Below are positions 34,632-43,963 of a stretch of DNA of 64,000 bases, piece after piece. The stretch covers positions 496,001 through 560,000 of the forward strand of contig CP036279.1 in the NCBI GenBank assembly GCA_007748055.1, read 5' to 3'. The stretch comes from Kolteria novifilia (GTDB lineage: Bacteria; Planctomycetota; Planctomycetia; Kolteriales; Kolteriaceae). The notes under the pieces are model-generated. The model was not told the DNA's origin and did not search any database. It saw only the letters and a program-made list of their open reading frames with translations. Within the stretch, counting starts at the first letter, position 1, and every line of letters begins with the position of its first letter. The translations under genes were made by a program, and so were the position numbers.

Positions 34632-34770
34632 TTGACGGCGGTTGAAAATGGCGGCGCTGGGGGTGTGTCGCGGCGGTTGAAAATAGCGGCGCTCATTCAC
34701 GTCTTGTTGCGATTTGGGAAGATGGGGGCTTTGGTCCCGATCGTTCCGGAGTTCGCAAGGAGGCGGAGGA

Positions 34771-36273
34771 GTGCGAACCGACATGGAGTGGTGGACGGAA
34801 GTACGCCGGCGGGTGCTGACCGGCGAGTTGAGTAAGCGAGGAGCGTGCCGCGAGTACGACCTCGGTTGGCATACGTTGACGAAGATTCTGGCTCACCCCG
34901 AGCCGCCTGGCTATCGGTTGTCGCGGCCTCGCAAGAGGCCCAAGCTCGAATCATTCTTGCCGATCATCCATCAGATCCTGGAGGAGGACGGCAAGCAGCC
35001 ACCGAAGCAACGTCACACCGTCAAGCGAATCGTCGAGCGGCTACGCGACGAGCACGGCTACGACGGTGGGGAGACGATCGTCAAGGACGCCGTGCGTGCC
35101 TGGAGGCAATCGCGGCGGGAAGTCTTCGTGCCGCTTTCGCATCCGCCGGGCGAGGCCCAAGTCGACTTCGGCGAAGCGACGGTCCGTTTGGCGGGCGAAC
35201 CGACGAAGGTCGCGCTGTTCGTCATGACGCTGCCTTACTCGGGGGCGATTTTCATCCAGGTCTTTCCGCGCGAATGCACCGAGACCTTCCACGAAGGCCA
35301 TGTCCGCGCGTTCTCCTTCCTCGGCGGCGTGCCCAAACGGATCAGCTACGACAACTCGGCGATCGCGGTGACGAAGGTCTTTCCCGGCCGTGAGCGGATG
35401 CTGACCAAGGAGTTTCTTCGGTTTCGTAGTCACTATCTCTTCCAAGAGCATTTCTGCCTGGTCAGACGCGCGAACGAGAAAGGACACGTCGAACGATTGC
35501 TCGGCTTCGCGCGGCGGAACTTCCTGGTCCCGGTTCCCGATGTCACCTCGCTGGCAGTACTCAACGAACGGCTCGTGGTCTCTTGCGAGAAAGACCTGGA
35601 GCGCCGCACGCGCGGCAAGTCCTCCTGCAAGCGCGACCTGCTCCTCGATGATCGTGCCGCTTTCCTGCCTCTGCCGAAGCAACGCTTCGAGGCGAGGCGA
35701 CTGGTCCAGGCCAGTGCCAATAGTGAGTCACTCGTCCGTTTCGATCGCAACGACTACTCGGTGCCGGTGGCCTACGCCCACCGTCGCTTGACGATCGTCG
35801 CCACCGTCCTGGAGGTACGACTGATCTTCGAGGACCGCTTGGTGGCCCGGCACGCGCGCTGCTGGGAGCGGGAAAAGACTTGCTATGACCCGGTCCACTA
35901 CCTCGCCTTGCTCGAACGCAAGCCGGGCGGGTTCGATGTCGCTCGCCCCTTGGAGGAGTGGTCGTTGCCCGACTGCTTTGGCTTGTTGCGACGCCGTTTG
36001 GAGGCCGAGGACGACCGCCATGGAACCAGGTCCTACATCCGTGTGCTTCGCTTGCTGGAGAAGTTCCCGCTCAAGGAACTGACGGCCGCGGTCGAGCAGG
36101 CGCTCGCGATTGACGTCACCGATGCCGAGAGCATCCGCACGATCCTCGACCATCGCGCCGACGAGCCGGTCACCGTCTTCTCGTTGGATGGCCGATCGCA
36201 CCTTGCGCGAGTGCATGTCCCGACGACCGACGTCGCTTCCTACGGCGTCTTACTGGGAGGACAGGCCTCGTGA
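34771..36273 (+). CDS. istA: IS21 transposase IstA, copy A
   Basis: GTG at 34771, AAGGAGG seven bases upstream, 500 aa. The N-terminal helix-turn-helix (LSKRGACREYDLGWHTLTKI) is followed by the integrase-type catalytic core: first Asp in EAQVDFGEATV, second in PKRISYDNSAIAV, and Glu in ANEKGHVERLLGFARR. The C-terminal domain is typical of IstA. It differs from copy B at only a few positions (for example LAHPE versus LAHAE). The stop overlaps the istB start (GTGA at 36270-36273). Confidence 0.92.
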   Translation: MRTDMEWWTEVRRRVLTGELSKRGACREYDLGWHTLTKILAHPEPPGYRLSRPRKRPKLESFLPIIHQILEEDGKQPPKQRHTVKRIVERLRDEHGYDGGETIVKDAVRAWRQSRREVFVPLSHPPGEAQVDFGEATVRLAGEPTKVALFVMTLPYSGAIFIQVFPRECTETFHEGHVRAFSFLGGVPKRISYDNSAIAVTKVFPGRERMLTKEFLRFRSHYLFQEHFCLVRRANEKGHVERLLGFARRNFLVPVPDVTSLAVLNERLVVSCEKDLERRTRGKSSCKRDLLLDDRAAFLPLPKQRFEARRLVQASANSESLVRFDRNDYSVPVAYAHRRLTIVATVLEVRLIFEDRLVARHARCWEREKTCYDPVHYLALLERKPGGFDVARPLEEWSLPDCFGLLRRRLEAEDDRHGTRSYIRVLRLLEKFPLKELTAAVEQALAIDVTDAESIRTILDHRADEPVTVFSLDGRSHLARVHVPTTDVASYGVLLGGQAS

Positions 36274-37040
36274 ACAAGACGACGACCAAGAGCACCGTGC
36301 TGCTCAAGCATCATCTCAAGGCGCTCAAGCTGCCGACCGTTCACGACGAGTGCGAGCGGATCGCCCGACGCTGCGCCGCCGACAACGCCGACCACTTGGC
36401 GTTCCTCTTGCAGCTTTGCGAACTGGAGCTGATCGAACGCGAACGTCGGGCCGCCGCGAGGCGACTCAAGGCCGCTCGCTTCCCCACCACCAAGACGCTC
36501 GAGGAGTTCGACTTCACCGCCCGCGCGAGCCTCAACAAGCCATTGGTCCTGGAACTGCTCAAGGGGGACTATCTCGAGCGCCGAGAGAACATCCTGTTGG
36601 TCGGACCCTCGGGGACGGGCAAAACGCATCTGGCCACCGCGCTGGGCATGGCCGCCTGCGCCCAGGGGCGCAAGGTGCGGTTCGTCCGCGTGACCGAGCT
36701 GCTCACCCTCTTGCTCGAAGCCCGCGACGAACGTCAACTCTTGCGGTACCGGCAACAACTTGCCAAGCTGGACCTACTGATCCTGGACGAGTTGGGCTAC
36801 GTGCCAGCGAGCAAGGCCGGGGCGGAACTCCTCTTCGACGTCATCGCCACCGCCTACGAGAGGTACAGTCTTCTTGTGACCACCAATCTGCCCTTCGAGC
36901 ACTGGACCGAGGTCCTCGGCAGCGAACGGCTCACCGGAGCCGCTCTCGATCGGCTGACCCATCGCTGCCACATCCTCGAAACCACCGGCGAAAGCTATCG
37001 GCTAAAGGACGCCAAACGCCGCCGACAGCGAACCGGCTGA
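36270..37040 (+). CDS. istB: IS21 helper ATPase IstB, copy A
   Basis: GTG at 36270, 256 aa. A DnaC-like AAA+ ATPase: helical N-terminus (LLKHHLKALKLPTVHDECER), Walker A GPSGTGKTHLATAL, Walker B LLILDELGYVPAS, sensor-1 LLVTTNLPFEHW. It regulates target choice and activates IstA. Differs from copy B at one residue noted (RYRQQ here, RLRQQ in B). Confidence 0.92.
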   Translation: MNKTTTKSTVLLKHHLKALKLPTVHDECERIARRCAADNADHLAFLLQLCELELIERERRAAARRLKAARFPTTKTLEEFDFTARASLNKPLVLELLKGDYLERRENILLVGPSGTGKTHLATALGMAACAQGRKVRFVRVTELLTLLLEARDERQLLRYRQQLAKLDLLILDELGYVPASKAGAELLFDVIATAYERYSLLVTTNLPFEHWTEVLGSERLTGAALDRLTHRCHILETTGESYRLKDAKRRRQRTG

Positions 37041-37146
37041 ACCAAGGAATCACCCGCGACACGATCTCGGCATACGGAGACCTTTTCCCAACCAGGCGCC
37101 ACCATTTTCGACCGCCCAGCGCCACCATTTTCAACCGCCGTCAACA

Positions 37147-37598
37147 ATGGGGCTAACTCCAAGAAGAGATTGATGGTTTTCGCCCGATTGCTGTGACGTG
37201 GGACTGGTAATCCTGTCCTTCGATGGAGGTCATCGGCGATGACGAGCACCAGGCGACCACGGCGTCGCGGGACGAAACGGCAAGCGCACATCCATAAGCC
37301 CAGCGGGGTGCTGTACGATCGCGTCCGGAGCGTCGGGCCTGAACACTTCGGGATCGTGGCGGTCGATTGCGCCAAGGCACGCAGCAAGTGGATGCTGACC
37401 GACTTCAACGGTCAAGTCCTCTTGGAACCGCGTGAGGTGGCCCACACCCGTGGCGATCTCGCGGCGGCCGCTTCGCTGCTGCGCGATCCCCGCGTCCAAC
37501 GCCGGCTGGGCGATCTGCTGGTCGCCATCGAACGGACCGGCGATTACCATCTGCCGGTCCTGCGCGCCTTCCGCAACGAGGGGTTTGAAACCCGCTTG
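37147..37598 (+). mobile_element. IS110-family fragment, copy 2
   Basis: Identical over 452 bp to copy 1 at 34180-34631, starting directly after the right end of IS21 copy A. The transposase frame (ATG 37239) stops resembling IS110 after 37598, at essentially the same base at which copy 1 is cut by IS21. What follows is the DUF4279 gene on the other strand, which this fragment truncates. Confidence 0.85.
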
Positions 37599-37953
37599 GT
37601 GTCGGCGGCACATCGAATCCGAGGGTTAGAACGTTTGAAAAGACGCCGATGTACACATTTACGTCGAACCCTTGCTCCAACAACTGGCCGAGCGGTGTTT
37701 CCCGAGACTTTACGAACTCCTCGGCCCATTGAATCGACATGGTTGGTCGGTCTGGGGCATCTACTCGGTACTCCATGCACCAGTAACCTGCGGAACGGCA
37801 GTCACCGTGCGGGATCTTCGTTTCACCCGGGCGCTGTGCAATTTGAGGTGTTGAGTTGAGCAACTCCGAGATATTCGTGGGGTCGAGGCACGCGTGGCAA
37901 ATCCGAAGCGATGCCTCGCACCACCAATCGACCTTACTTTTGGCTGCTTCCAC
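37599..37953 (-). pseudogene. DUF4279-type protein, C-terminus lost at the IS110 junction
   Basis: From GTG 37953 (GGGAGG upstream) the frame reads MEAAKSKVDWWCEASLRICH, then LDPTNISELLNSTPQIAQRP and YWCMEYRVDAPDRPTMSIQW. This is the DUF4279 pattern: ligand-like beta domain with an L-x-P-x-x-I-x-x-L-L start and a W-x-x-E middle. It ends at FDVPP where the IS110 fragment begins. DUF4279 proteins are small immunity-like or uncharacterised proteins. About 118 residues remain. It is downstream of the COG4861-like gene and may have been in its operon. Confidence 0.55.
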
Positions 37954-38041
37954 TTAGAGTGCCTCCCACATCTTCGCAATGTACTCCCCGGTACGAGAGT
38001 CCCACATTCCGCCAGATCGGTCTTCAAGATGTCGAGCGCGT

Positions 38042-39145
38042 TCATGGCGACCTCTTCGGAATCCCCACGTCCTTGAGGAGTCGTTGCCGAATCTGCTCGG
38101 CCGTCTCGCGTTCCCGTTTGTCGCCAGCGTTGAGTTCCAGAAACGCCTGGAGGGGAGAAGCATCAACGGAATCGCGAACGTCAAAGAAGACGATGGGATC
38201 GTCAGTCTCCAAGACTTGGAAGTTTGGAAAACGCTCGGTCTCACGGGCCGAGTTGCCCAGTCGTTTCAAGATTCCGGTTGCATCAGTGCAGTAGTAGCAG
38301 CGGATGGGCTCACGCGCCATCGTCGCATAGTGTTCGGAGGATGACGATCCTGTGCGGACGACGCGTTCCTGTGTCTCCTGGCTCCAATCTCGTGCGATCG
38401 CCTCGAACGCCTGATCGTCCAGATCACATTTGCCGATGAATTTTTGCCGAATGACCGGAGCCTCGTAGTTGTCGGCGAGGCTGTTCAAGAGTTTCTCCGC
38501 CTGGAGCAAGCGTAGGCGTGTCGTCCGCCCTTTTCGTTGTCTCTCGATGATGAGGTCATCTTCCAAGGATGAGCATGCTTTGGAGATCGTCGAAAGAGTG
38601 ACGTCACCACGGCGAGTTCTGATCTCGTCGAGGAGTTTTTGCGACGTCTCGTATTCGGCACGCAAGAGAAACGTTCTTGCGACAAGCGAGCTTGCTCCTC
38701 GGTACACGTTTCGGATTGGGCTGCTGCTCGGGTACTTGTTCGGATTTCCCGTTCGGTAGATCAGCAGTCGATTGGGGACAAGGATGACGCCGTTGCCGCA
38801 CAAGTCGATGCCGCTGACTTGCTGGGATTCCAAGAATCGTAGCTGCTCTTCGGAAAGAAAGGGCGTGACGATCATCGGGTTCGCTTTAAGTTGCTTGGCG
38901 AGCCGTGTCGCTTGTTGAGCGGCTTCCTGGATAGCTTTCGGGTTGAACTGCACGCGGGTTTGGACCGCGAAGGCGAACGTGCTCTTGTTCCAGGCGACTT
39001 CGGCAACGGCGTCGACGCGATCAGACGCCCCCAGCCGCTTTGCGGTCTCGACAACACGGATGCGCGCAGGGTAGAAGCATTCTCCCATCCTCCGGAGGGA
39101 GTCCTGCAAGCTCTTGGTCGTCAACCGTTTCTCGCTGGTTGTCAT
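38042..39145 (-). CDS. AbiEi/COG4861-like winged-helix regulator
   Basis: 367 aa from ATG 39145. The central block (SGIDLCGNGVILVPNRLLIY, then NVYRGASSLVARTFLLR) and the winged helix (TLSTISKACSSLEDDLIIER) match the COG4861 family, annotated as AbiEi-like antitoxins of type IV toxin-antitoxin systems. The second half (ARDWSQETQERVVRTGSSSS) resembles the partner-binding region. No nucleotidyltransferase toxin is adjacent; downstream lies a very short frame overlapping the stop (ATGA, 38042-38045) and then the truncated DUF4279 gene. The upstream region holds a palindrome suited to autorepression. Confidence 0.62.
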   Translation of the reverse strand: MTTSEKRLTTKSLQDSLRRMGECFYPARIRVVETAKRLGASDRVDAVAEVAWNKSTFAFAVQTRVQFNPKAIQEAAQQATRLAKQLKANPMIVTPFLSEEQLRFLESQQVSGIDLCGNGVILVPNRLLIYRTGNPNKYPSSSPIRNVYRGASSLVARTFLLRAEYETSQKLLDEIRTRRGDVTLSTISKACSSLEDDLIIERQRKGRTTRLRLLQAEKLLNSLADNYEAPVIRQKFIGKCDLDDQAFEAIARDWSQETQERVVRTGSSSSEHYATMAREPIRCYYCTDATGILKRLGNSARETERFPNFQVLETDDPIVFFDVRDSVDASPLQAFLELNAGDKRERETAEQIRQRLLKDVGIPKRSP

Positions 39146-39172
39146 TTTCTTGATTCGGAAAACACGTGTTCT

Positions 39173-39240
39173 CGGGAAAGATCGCCCGCCTTCATCGCTT
39201 CAATTGTTTCCCAGCATACCACATTTTCCCGAACGGGAAA
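39173..39240 (-). promoter_or_regulatory. Palindromic operator candidate upstream of the COG4861-like gene
   Basis: TTTCCCG (39225-39231) and CGGGAAA (39234-39240) form a perfect 7-bp inverted repeat with two bases between. An extra CGGGAAA half-site lies at 39173-39179, 28 bp before the start codon. AbiEi-type regulators bind inverted repeats at their own promoters, so autoregulation is plausible. Confidence 0.5.
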
Positions 39241-40269
39241 TGATTGTCGAATAGGAAACTGTCCTGTGGAGGGAAACCCTAGTCGGCGTTAGTGCATCAA
39301 CTCACGATGACGATACTCGGGCGGGAGATTGACGTAGCCCCCGGTGAGCTAGTTTTCGCCCGATCGACCACTTTGGCCGGTGGGCCAGCGGTGTCCCGAA
39401 GCCGATGAGGACCAAGCCTGGACGAGTGATCGACCGCTTCGATCTCACGCCTTCACGCCCGGCGAGTCTTCGTTGACTGGTGGTTGATGCGTTGGATCGG
39501 CCGAGGGCCGGTCTCAAGGTCCGAGCCGCTGCGGCCGACCGAAGGGACAACCGCTACTTCACTCTGATGACCAAGACCGACACTACGTCCAGCCATCACA
39601 GGAGCGGTTCGACGAGGCGACTACCTGGCTTGGGAAACGGTTGGGGTTTGGCTAGGCGGGCAACCCGTAAAAGAAAATGAGAGCGTATTGGCTTCATCAG
39701 CAGAAGGGGCTGCTGACACGCCCGCACTCGCTACCTGTTGTGAGATTCTGACGCTGCTGGCTACGCGACTAGATCGAGGCGATAGGCGATTCTCCTTGGC
39801 CCACTCCACATGAAGCTTCAATCTGATCTAGTTTTGTCTTCTCCGAATCGGCAAGTCCGAGAATGACAACTTGGCCCGGCTAGGAACAAGCTGATTTAGC
39901 TCGCAACAACGTTCGAGTTGCTCTTGGAAACTCGTCAACATTCACTTTGAGCAAGTCCCCAACGATGGTGTCTTCTTGAGATGGCTGAATCATCAGGTAA
40001 GCCCGCGCAAAGGGTGCTCCGGATCACAGCGTTTCCCGAACGCGACTTGCTTTCCACAAGGCACGAATCGACGCGGCGATCGCCGTTGTCGATTGGGTGG
40101 CCTCGGCGCTTGCCTTCATCCTCAATTCCGCAAGGATGCTTCCAACCATGGCAAGACGATGACGTTAGTAGGCATGCGAGATGGTGAGGACGTTTACTGT
40201 TTCGTCTATCCCGTGGCGATGTGGGGCCGAATTCGCGAGATCCGCACCAACAAAGGAACCCTTCACAGA
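39241..40269. other. Intergenic stretch of about 1 kb, no gene recognised
   Basis: Between the COG4861-like gene and the DUF3147 gene. Reading frames here are short, with Arg/Ser-rich, non-conserved translations. A frame in phase with DUF3147 extends upstream to 39976 but lacks protein-like sequence and has no start site. The last 20 bp contain AAAGGA, the DUF3147 ribosome-binding site. The stretch looks like decayed sequence. Confidence 0.5.
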
Positions 40270-40617
40270 ATGTATTACGTCATCAAGGTCTTGCTCACCG
40301 CCGGCCTCGTCGTTGCGGTTTCCGAAGCTTCCAAGAGGAGCTCTCTGCTGGGGGGCCTCCTGGCGTCTCTCCCGCTTGTCTCGTTCTTCGGCATGATCTG
40401 GCTCTACACCGAAACGGGCAATACCCAGAAGGTCGCTGACTTGTCTCGGAGTGTCTTCTGGCTGGTGCTGCCGTCACTTCCATTTTTTCTGCTACTGCCG
40501 GTGCTCCTGCGAAAGGGCTGGGGATTCTATGGCAGCCTCATCGTTTCGACGATCCTGATGGTCGGGTTGTACTCGGTCATGGTGCTGGCGCTACGCAGAG
40601 CTGGCGTCGAGCTGTAG
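40270..40617 (+). CDS. DUF3147 small membrane protein
   Basis: ATG at 40270 follows AAAGGA at a good distance; 115 aa with four hydrophobic segments. MYYVIKVLLTAGLVVAVSEA, then RSSLLGGLLASLPLVSFFGM and the polar TETGNTQKVADLS loop, are the DUF3147 pattern. Such proteins sit in the inner membrane; their role is unknown. Convergent with the superoxide dismutase gene 46 bp away. Confidence 0.82.
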   Translation: MYYVIKVLLTAGLVVAVSEASKRSSLLGGLLASLPLVSFFGMIWLYTETGNTQKVADLSRSVFWLVLPSLPFFLLLPVLLRKGWGFYGSLIVSTILMVGLYSVMVLALRRAGVEL

Positions 40618-40663
40618 AACTTGAACGCCAATTCCGTGGGAGACTTGCGATGGTCGATCGGCA

Positions 40664-41386
40664 TCAGGAAATCGAACGGCGGAAACGGTTGTCGGCGACG
40701 TTCCAGTCGATGTGATCCATGAAGCGTTGAACGTATTCGCTCTTCCGGTTGTGGTAGTCGATGTAGAACGCGTGCTCGTACACATCGATGACCACGAGAG
40801 GAAAGGCCATCCAAAGCGGTCCTTGGGCGTGTTCGTCACTGACGACGTTGTAGAGTTTGCCGTTGACCGGGTGTTTGACGAGCATCGCCCAACCGGCGGC
40901 GGCGTTGGCGCTCCCTTCGAAATCGCTTGCCCACTTGTCGAGTGAGCCGAAGCGTTTCTCGATTGCCGACCGAATGCCCTCTTCTGGATCGGGCCTGACG
41001 GGGGCGAGACCGTCGAAGTACATTTCATGCAATATGACGCTGTTTCCCTTCGTCGAGACGGCTCGCTTGAGCGCGCCGTAGGCGGCCGCATCCTGTGCCT
41101 GTCCCGACTTGATCGAAGCCTCGATCTTGGCGTCGGCGGACTGGTAGCCTTTCAACGCCCCACCGTAATGGGCCGTGTGATGGGGAGCGATTTGCTCCTC
41201 ACTCAGGAATCCGGGAATGGAGACGTGCTTGAGCGGTTTCGGTTTTCCCGTCACGAGCCCGCTTTGCGAGAAGTCCAGGTCTTCTCCATTCTTCGTATCA
41301 GCCTCGGCGAGTCCGCCCACAAGCATGTTCCCAGCCGTCGCTCCTGACGAGACGAACACGAAGTCGCGACGCGATAGATGATCCAT
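40664..41386 (-). CDS. sod: Fe/Mn superoxide dismutase with Tat signal
   Basis: 240 aa from ATG 41386 (AAGGA upstream). A twin-arginine motif (SRRDFVFVSSGATAG) predicts export. The dismutase part has LSEEQIAPHHTAHYGGALKG (first His ligand), His-120 in NSVILHEMYFD, a Gly/Trp-rich stretch GWAMLV, and Asp-201 plus His-205 in VIDVYEHAFYIDY. Thus all four metal ligands are visible. The usual Gln/Asn positions do not settle Fe versus Mn. It removes superoxide outside the cytoplasm. Position beside metal-efflux genes fits a metal or oxidative stress island. Confidence 0.85.
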   Translation of the reverse strand: MDHLSRRDFVFVSSGATAGNMLVGGLAEADTKNGEDLDFSQSGLVTGKPKPLKHVSIPGFLSEEQIAPHHTAHYGGALKGYQSADAKIEASIKSGQAQDAAAYGALKRAVSTKGNSVILHEMYFDGLAPVRPDPEEGIRSAIEKRFGSLDKWASDFEGSANAAAGWAMLVKHPVNGKLYNVVSDEHAQGPLWMAFPLVVIDVYEHAFYIDYHNRKSEYVQRFMDHIDWNVADNRFRRSIS

Positions 41387-41746
41387 CGTTTGCTTTCCTT
41401 ATCGACCTGACCTTTTGTCGAGCGATCAACGCTGCCGGTAGTCGGCGACCGTACTCGCTCATGATCCTGTCCAATGGGCAAAATGACAACGACGGTGGAT
41501 GGAAAAGTCGGCTTGTCGTCCGCCACTCCTTTCCACGGGATCGCGGGAAGTCGAAACGGGGCAACTCGAACGGGCCCCGCTGAATGGCAATGGTGGACCT
41601 GCGATCTCCGCACGGCTTGCACAGGTTCGCCTCCTTCTGGACCATCGTTCGATGGACAGGTTGGGCGAGTGGGGCGGTGACGATCTTTTTGGTTTTTCAG
41701 ATTCGAAACGGTAAACTACGGAGAATCGCACGCCGATGAGAGGAAT
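41387..41746. other. Divergent promoter region between sod and the His-rich gene
   Basis: About 360 bp with no protein-like frame. It must contain the divergent promoters of the dismutase gene and the metal-resistance operon. A T-rich stretch near 41685-41700 followed by TAAACT is a possible -35/-10 region for the rightward operon, but the match is weak. Confidence 0.4.
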
Positions 41747-42244
41747 ATGTACAGACGCATCGTGTCCCTATCGCTGATGCCGTGCTTGCTGCTGACTCAA
41801 GCAGTGGCTCTCGGCCATTCGCACGGTGACCAAGAGTCGCCGGGGCACGATCTTCGTCCACATGTTCACACGACGGTGGTCACGGATCACGACCACCACG
41901 GTCACCATCATCACCATCACTCGGATGGCCACACGCACCATCCTAACGTAATGGTGGAGTCCGAGGACCTTTCCCCGACGTTCGCTTCGACCGATCGAGG
42001 CGCGGCCCCCGGACATGACGCCGATGCGGTTTTCTTTGAAGTCATCGACATCGTGAACGATGGCCGGTCAACGGTCGACAGCGAATCGGCATGGTCGTTC
42101 CTTTGGGCGAGCCTCGACTCGATTTCGGTCGAGCATTTGTCGGCTTGTTTGCTTCGTCGTCCGTCGCCAAATTGGTCACATGCGCCTCCATGGCGCGACG
42201 ATAGTTGCCCTCTCTACATCAGGCAACTCGCACTCCTGTTTTGA
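41747..42244 (+). CDS. Histidine-rich secreted protein
   Basis: 165 aa from ATG 41747 with GAGAGG upstream. A signal peptide (RIVSLSLMPCLLLTQAVALG) is followed by a His-rich region of about 60 residues (HDLRPHVHTTVVTDHDHHGH, continuing with HHHHHHSDGHTHH) that should bind divalent metals such as Zn, Cu, Ni or Co. The C-terminal half is ordinary and matches nothing I know. It is the first gene before czcCBA-like efflux genes, suggesting a periplasmic metal chaperone or buffer. Confidence 0.72.
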   Translation: MYRRIVSLSLMPCLLLTQAVALGHSHGDQESPGHDLRPHVHTTVVTDHDHHGHHHHHHSDGHTHHPNVMVESEDLSPTFASTDRGAAPGHDADAVFFEVIDIVNDGRSTVDSESAWSFLWASLDSISVEHLSACLLRRPSPNWSHAPPWRDDSCPLYIRQLALLF

Positions 42245-42544
42245 TCCTGCCTCCATCTTCCAGCAGTCCAAGCTCGTCATGAGCCACGGCTTCTTGCTGT
42301 CTCCGCGCCAATTCCCGACCGGCAAGCGCCTCGTTTCGATGCGGTAGCCGTCCTGTATGGCGTCCAGAACATCTTCGATTCTTGGCTACGGCCTTCGCGT
42401 GGTTGAGAGTTCTCGAAGAAACGTTGTTCCATCTCGCGAAAGCAAAGTTGGCGGTGGCGGAAGTTGCGCCCGGCCCACTCGTCGCGTCGACGCTTTCCAG
42501 AGGAACACAAAACGGCACTCTGCATGGATGTGGAGGATTCAACG
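42245..42544. other. 300-bp gap within the metal-resistance cluster
   Basis: No protein-like frame. The end of the stretch holds the GGAGG ribosome-binding site for the czcC-like gene; otherwise I see nothing specific. Confidence 0.4.
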
Positions 42545-43963
42545 ATGCGATCAATTTGTGTTCCCGTCCTGTACGGGATGATTAGTTTGGTGCCGGCGGG
42601 GTGTTCCATTCCATCCCGCCCAGTAGTCGGTCAGCCATCACCTACAGGCCCGAGGCCGCACATCGTGCAAGCTGCGTTCTTTGCCGACGAGGAGATCGAC
42701 GGGCAAGAGTTGTTCGCCCAATCGATCCCGGACGTTCTTTCGGTGGAGGACGAAACCGACACGATCGCCGAGCTCCCGGACTTGATCGGTTTGGCCTTGG
42801 AGCAGAATCCGCGTCTGGCGCAAGTCGGTTGGGCCGTGGATGTCGCGAGAGGTCGAGCACTGCAAGCTGGTCTCTATCCCAATCCGGTCTTCGCCGTCAC
42901 GGGCAACGAAATCAGCGACCGAACCGGCCCGGGAGGAATCTGGTCGACGTTCGGAGAGCAAGAGTTCGTGACAGCCCACAAGCTCGGTCTCAGCAGGGCG
43001 GCGGCCCTCAAGGAGGTCGACCAGGCGACGCTGGCGGTTATTTCCGAGCGATACGTGATCTTTACGGAGGTACGGCGAGCATTTTTCGAGGCCGTGACCC
43101 TGCAACAACGCGCGGAGATCCTGACCGAACTGGTTGGGCTTGCCGAGCAGTCGGTGCGGAATGCGCAGCAACTGTTGGAAGCCAAGGAAGGCGCTGTGCT
43201 CGATGTCGTGCAATTCGAAGTTGACCTCGAACGCTATCGAGCCGATCTCGAAGCGACGCAACAGGCTCTACCGGCCGCCTATCGCAAAGTCGCCGCAAGT
43301 GTCGGCGTCGACGAGCTGACGATCCGCCATCTCGTCGGCACGCTCGACCTTCCCTTGCCGGAGTACGAGCTCGACCCGATCCGCCTTTATGTGCTCGGCA
43401 TCCATCCCGATATCCGCTCGGCGCAAGTCGGTGTCGAACGCGCTCGACTCGTGCTTCGGCGGGCGGAAGTGGAGCCCATCCCGAACGTGACGGTTGGTGC
43501 CGGCTACACCTACCAGGGACAGAACCGCTCGAACGATTGGGACATCGGCGTGAGCGTACCAATCCCGACATGGGATAGGAACCAAGGCAACATCTTCGCG
43601 GCTAGAGCGCAGGTCAGCGAAGCCGTTCGGCAGATCGGTCGCGTGGAAAACGAACTGGTCGATCGACTTGCTACTTCGTTCTCGGCGTATGCCGCCGCCC
43701 GAGCGAGGGCGGTGCGATATCGAGACTTGATCGTGCCCAAAGCACAGCAGACGTACAGCTTGTCACTCAAAGCGTACCAAGGTGGACAGTTTCAATACCT
43801 TCGTGTCCTTGAGGCACAGCGAGCCGTCGTCGAGGCGAAGTTGGAACTTGTCCGCTCACTCGGCGACATGTGGGAAGCGGCTAGCGTGATCGCGGGGCTC
43901 ATGCTCGAAGATCAATGGCCGCCAACATCCGAAACGCCACAACCGGAGAGGAATGATCCATGA
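42545..43963 (+). CDS. czcC: Outer-membrane efflux channel (CzcC/TolC-like)
   Basis: ATG at 42545 with GGAGG eight bases upstream; 472 aa. It begins with a lipoprotein-type signal (MISLVPAGCSIPSRP), so the mature protein is probably lipid-anchored in the outer membrane. Two repeats of the outer-membrane efflux family follow: LPDLIGLALEQNPRLAQVGW opens the first, and LYVLGIHPDIRSAQVGVERA the second. ILTELVGLAEQSVRNAQQLL and YQGGQFQYLRVLEAQRAVVE are coiled helices. It forms the exit duct of the RND pump encoded downstream. Its stop overlaps the czcB start (ATGA). Confidence 0.85.
   Translation: MRSICVPVLYGMISLVPAGCSIPSRPVVGQPSPTGPRPHIVQAAFFADEEIDGQELFAQSIPDVLSVEDETDTIAELPDLIGLALEQNPRLAQVGWAVDVARGRALQAGLYPNPVFAVTGNEISDRTGPGGIWSTFGEQEFVTAHKLGLSRAAALKEVDQATLAVISERYVIFTEVRRAFFEAVTLQQRAEILTELVGLAEQSVRNAQQLLEAKEGAVLDVVQFEVDLERYRADLEATQQALPAAYRKVAASVGVDELTIRHLVGTLDLPLPEYELDPIRLYVLGIHPDIRSAQVGVERARLVLRRAEVEPIPNVTVGAGYTYQGQNRSNDWDIGVSVPIPTWDRNQGNIFAARAQVSEAVRQIGRVENELVDRLATSFSAYAAARARAVRYRDLIVPKAQQTYSLSLKAYQGGQFQYLRVLEAQRAVVEAKLELVRSLGDMWEAASVIAGLMLEDQWPPTSETPQPERNDP

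Larger units (their letters stand above)
34630..37146 (+). mobile_element. IS21-family element, copy A
   Basis: 2517 bp, from TGTTGACGG at 34630 to CCGTCAACA ending at 37146. It carries istA and istB. Multiple terminal repeats with the core GGTTGAAAATGGCGGC appear at both ends, as expected for IS21. Compared with copy B it has a 36-bp duplication in the left terminal region. It is flanked on each side by the same 452-bp IS110 fragment and lacks a clear target duplication. Confidence 0.9.

Noticed and set aside
39480-39821. Several 60-70 codon frames in the 1-kb gap
   Set aside because: No ribosome-binding sites, biased composition, and mutual overlap on both strands.
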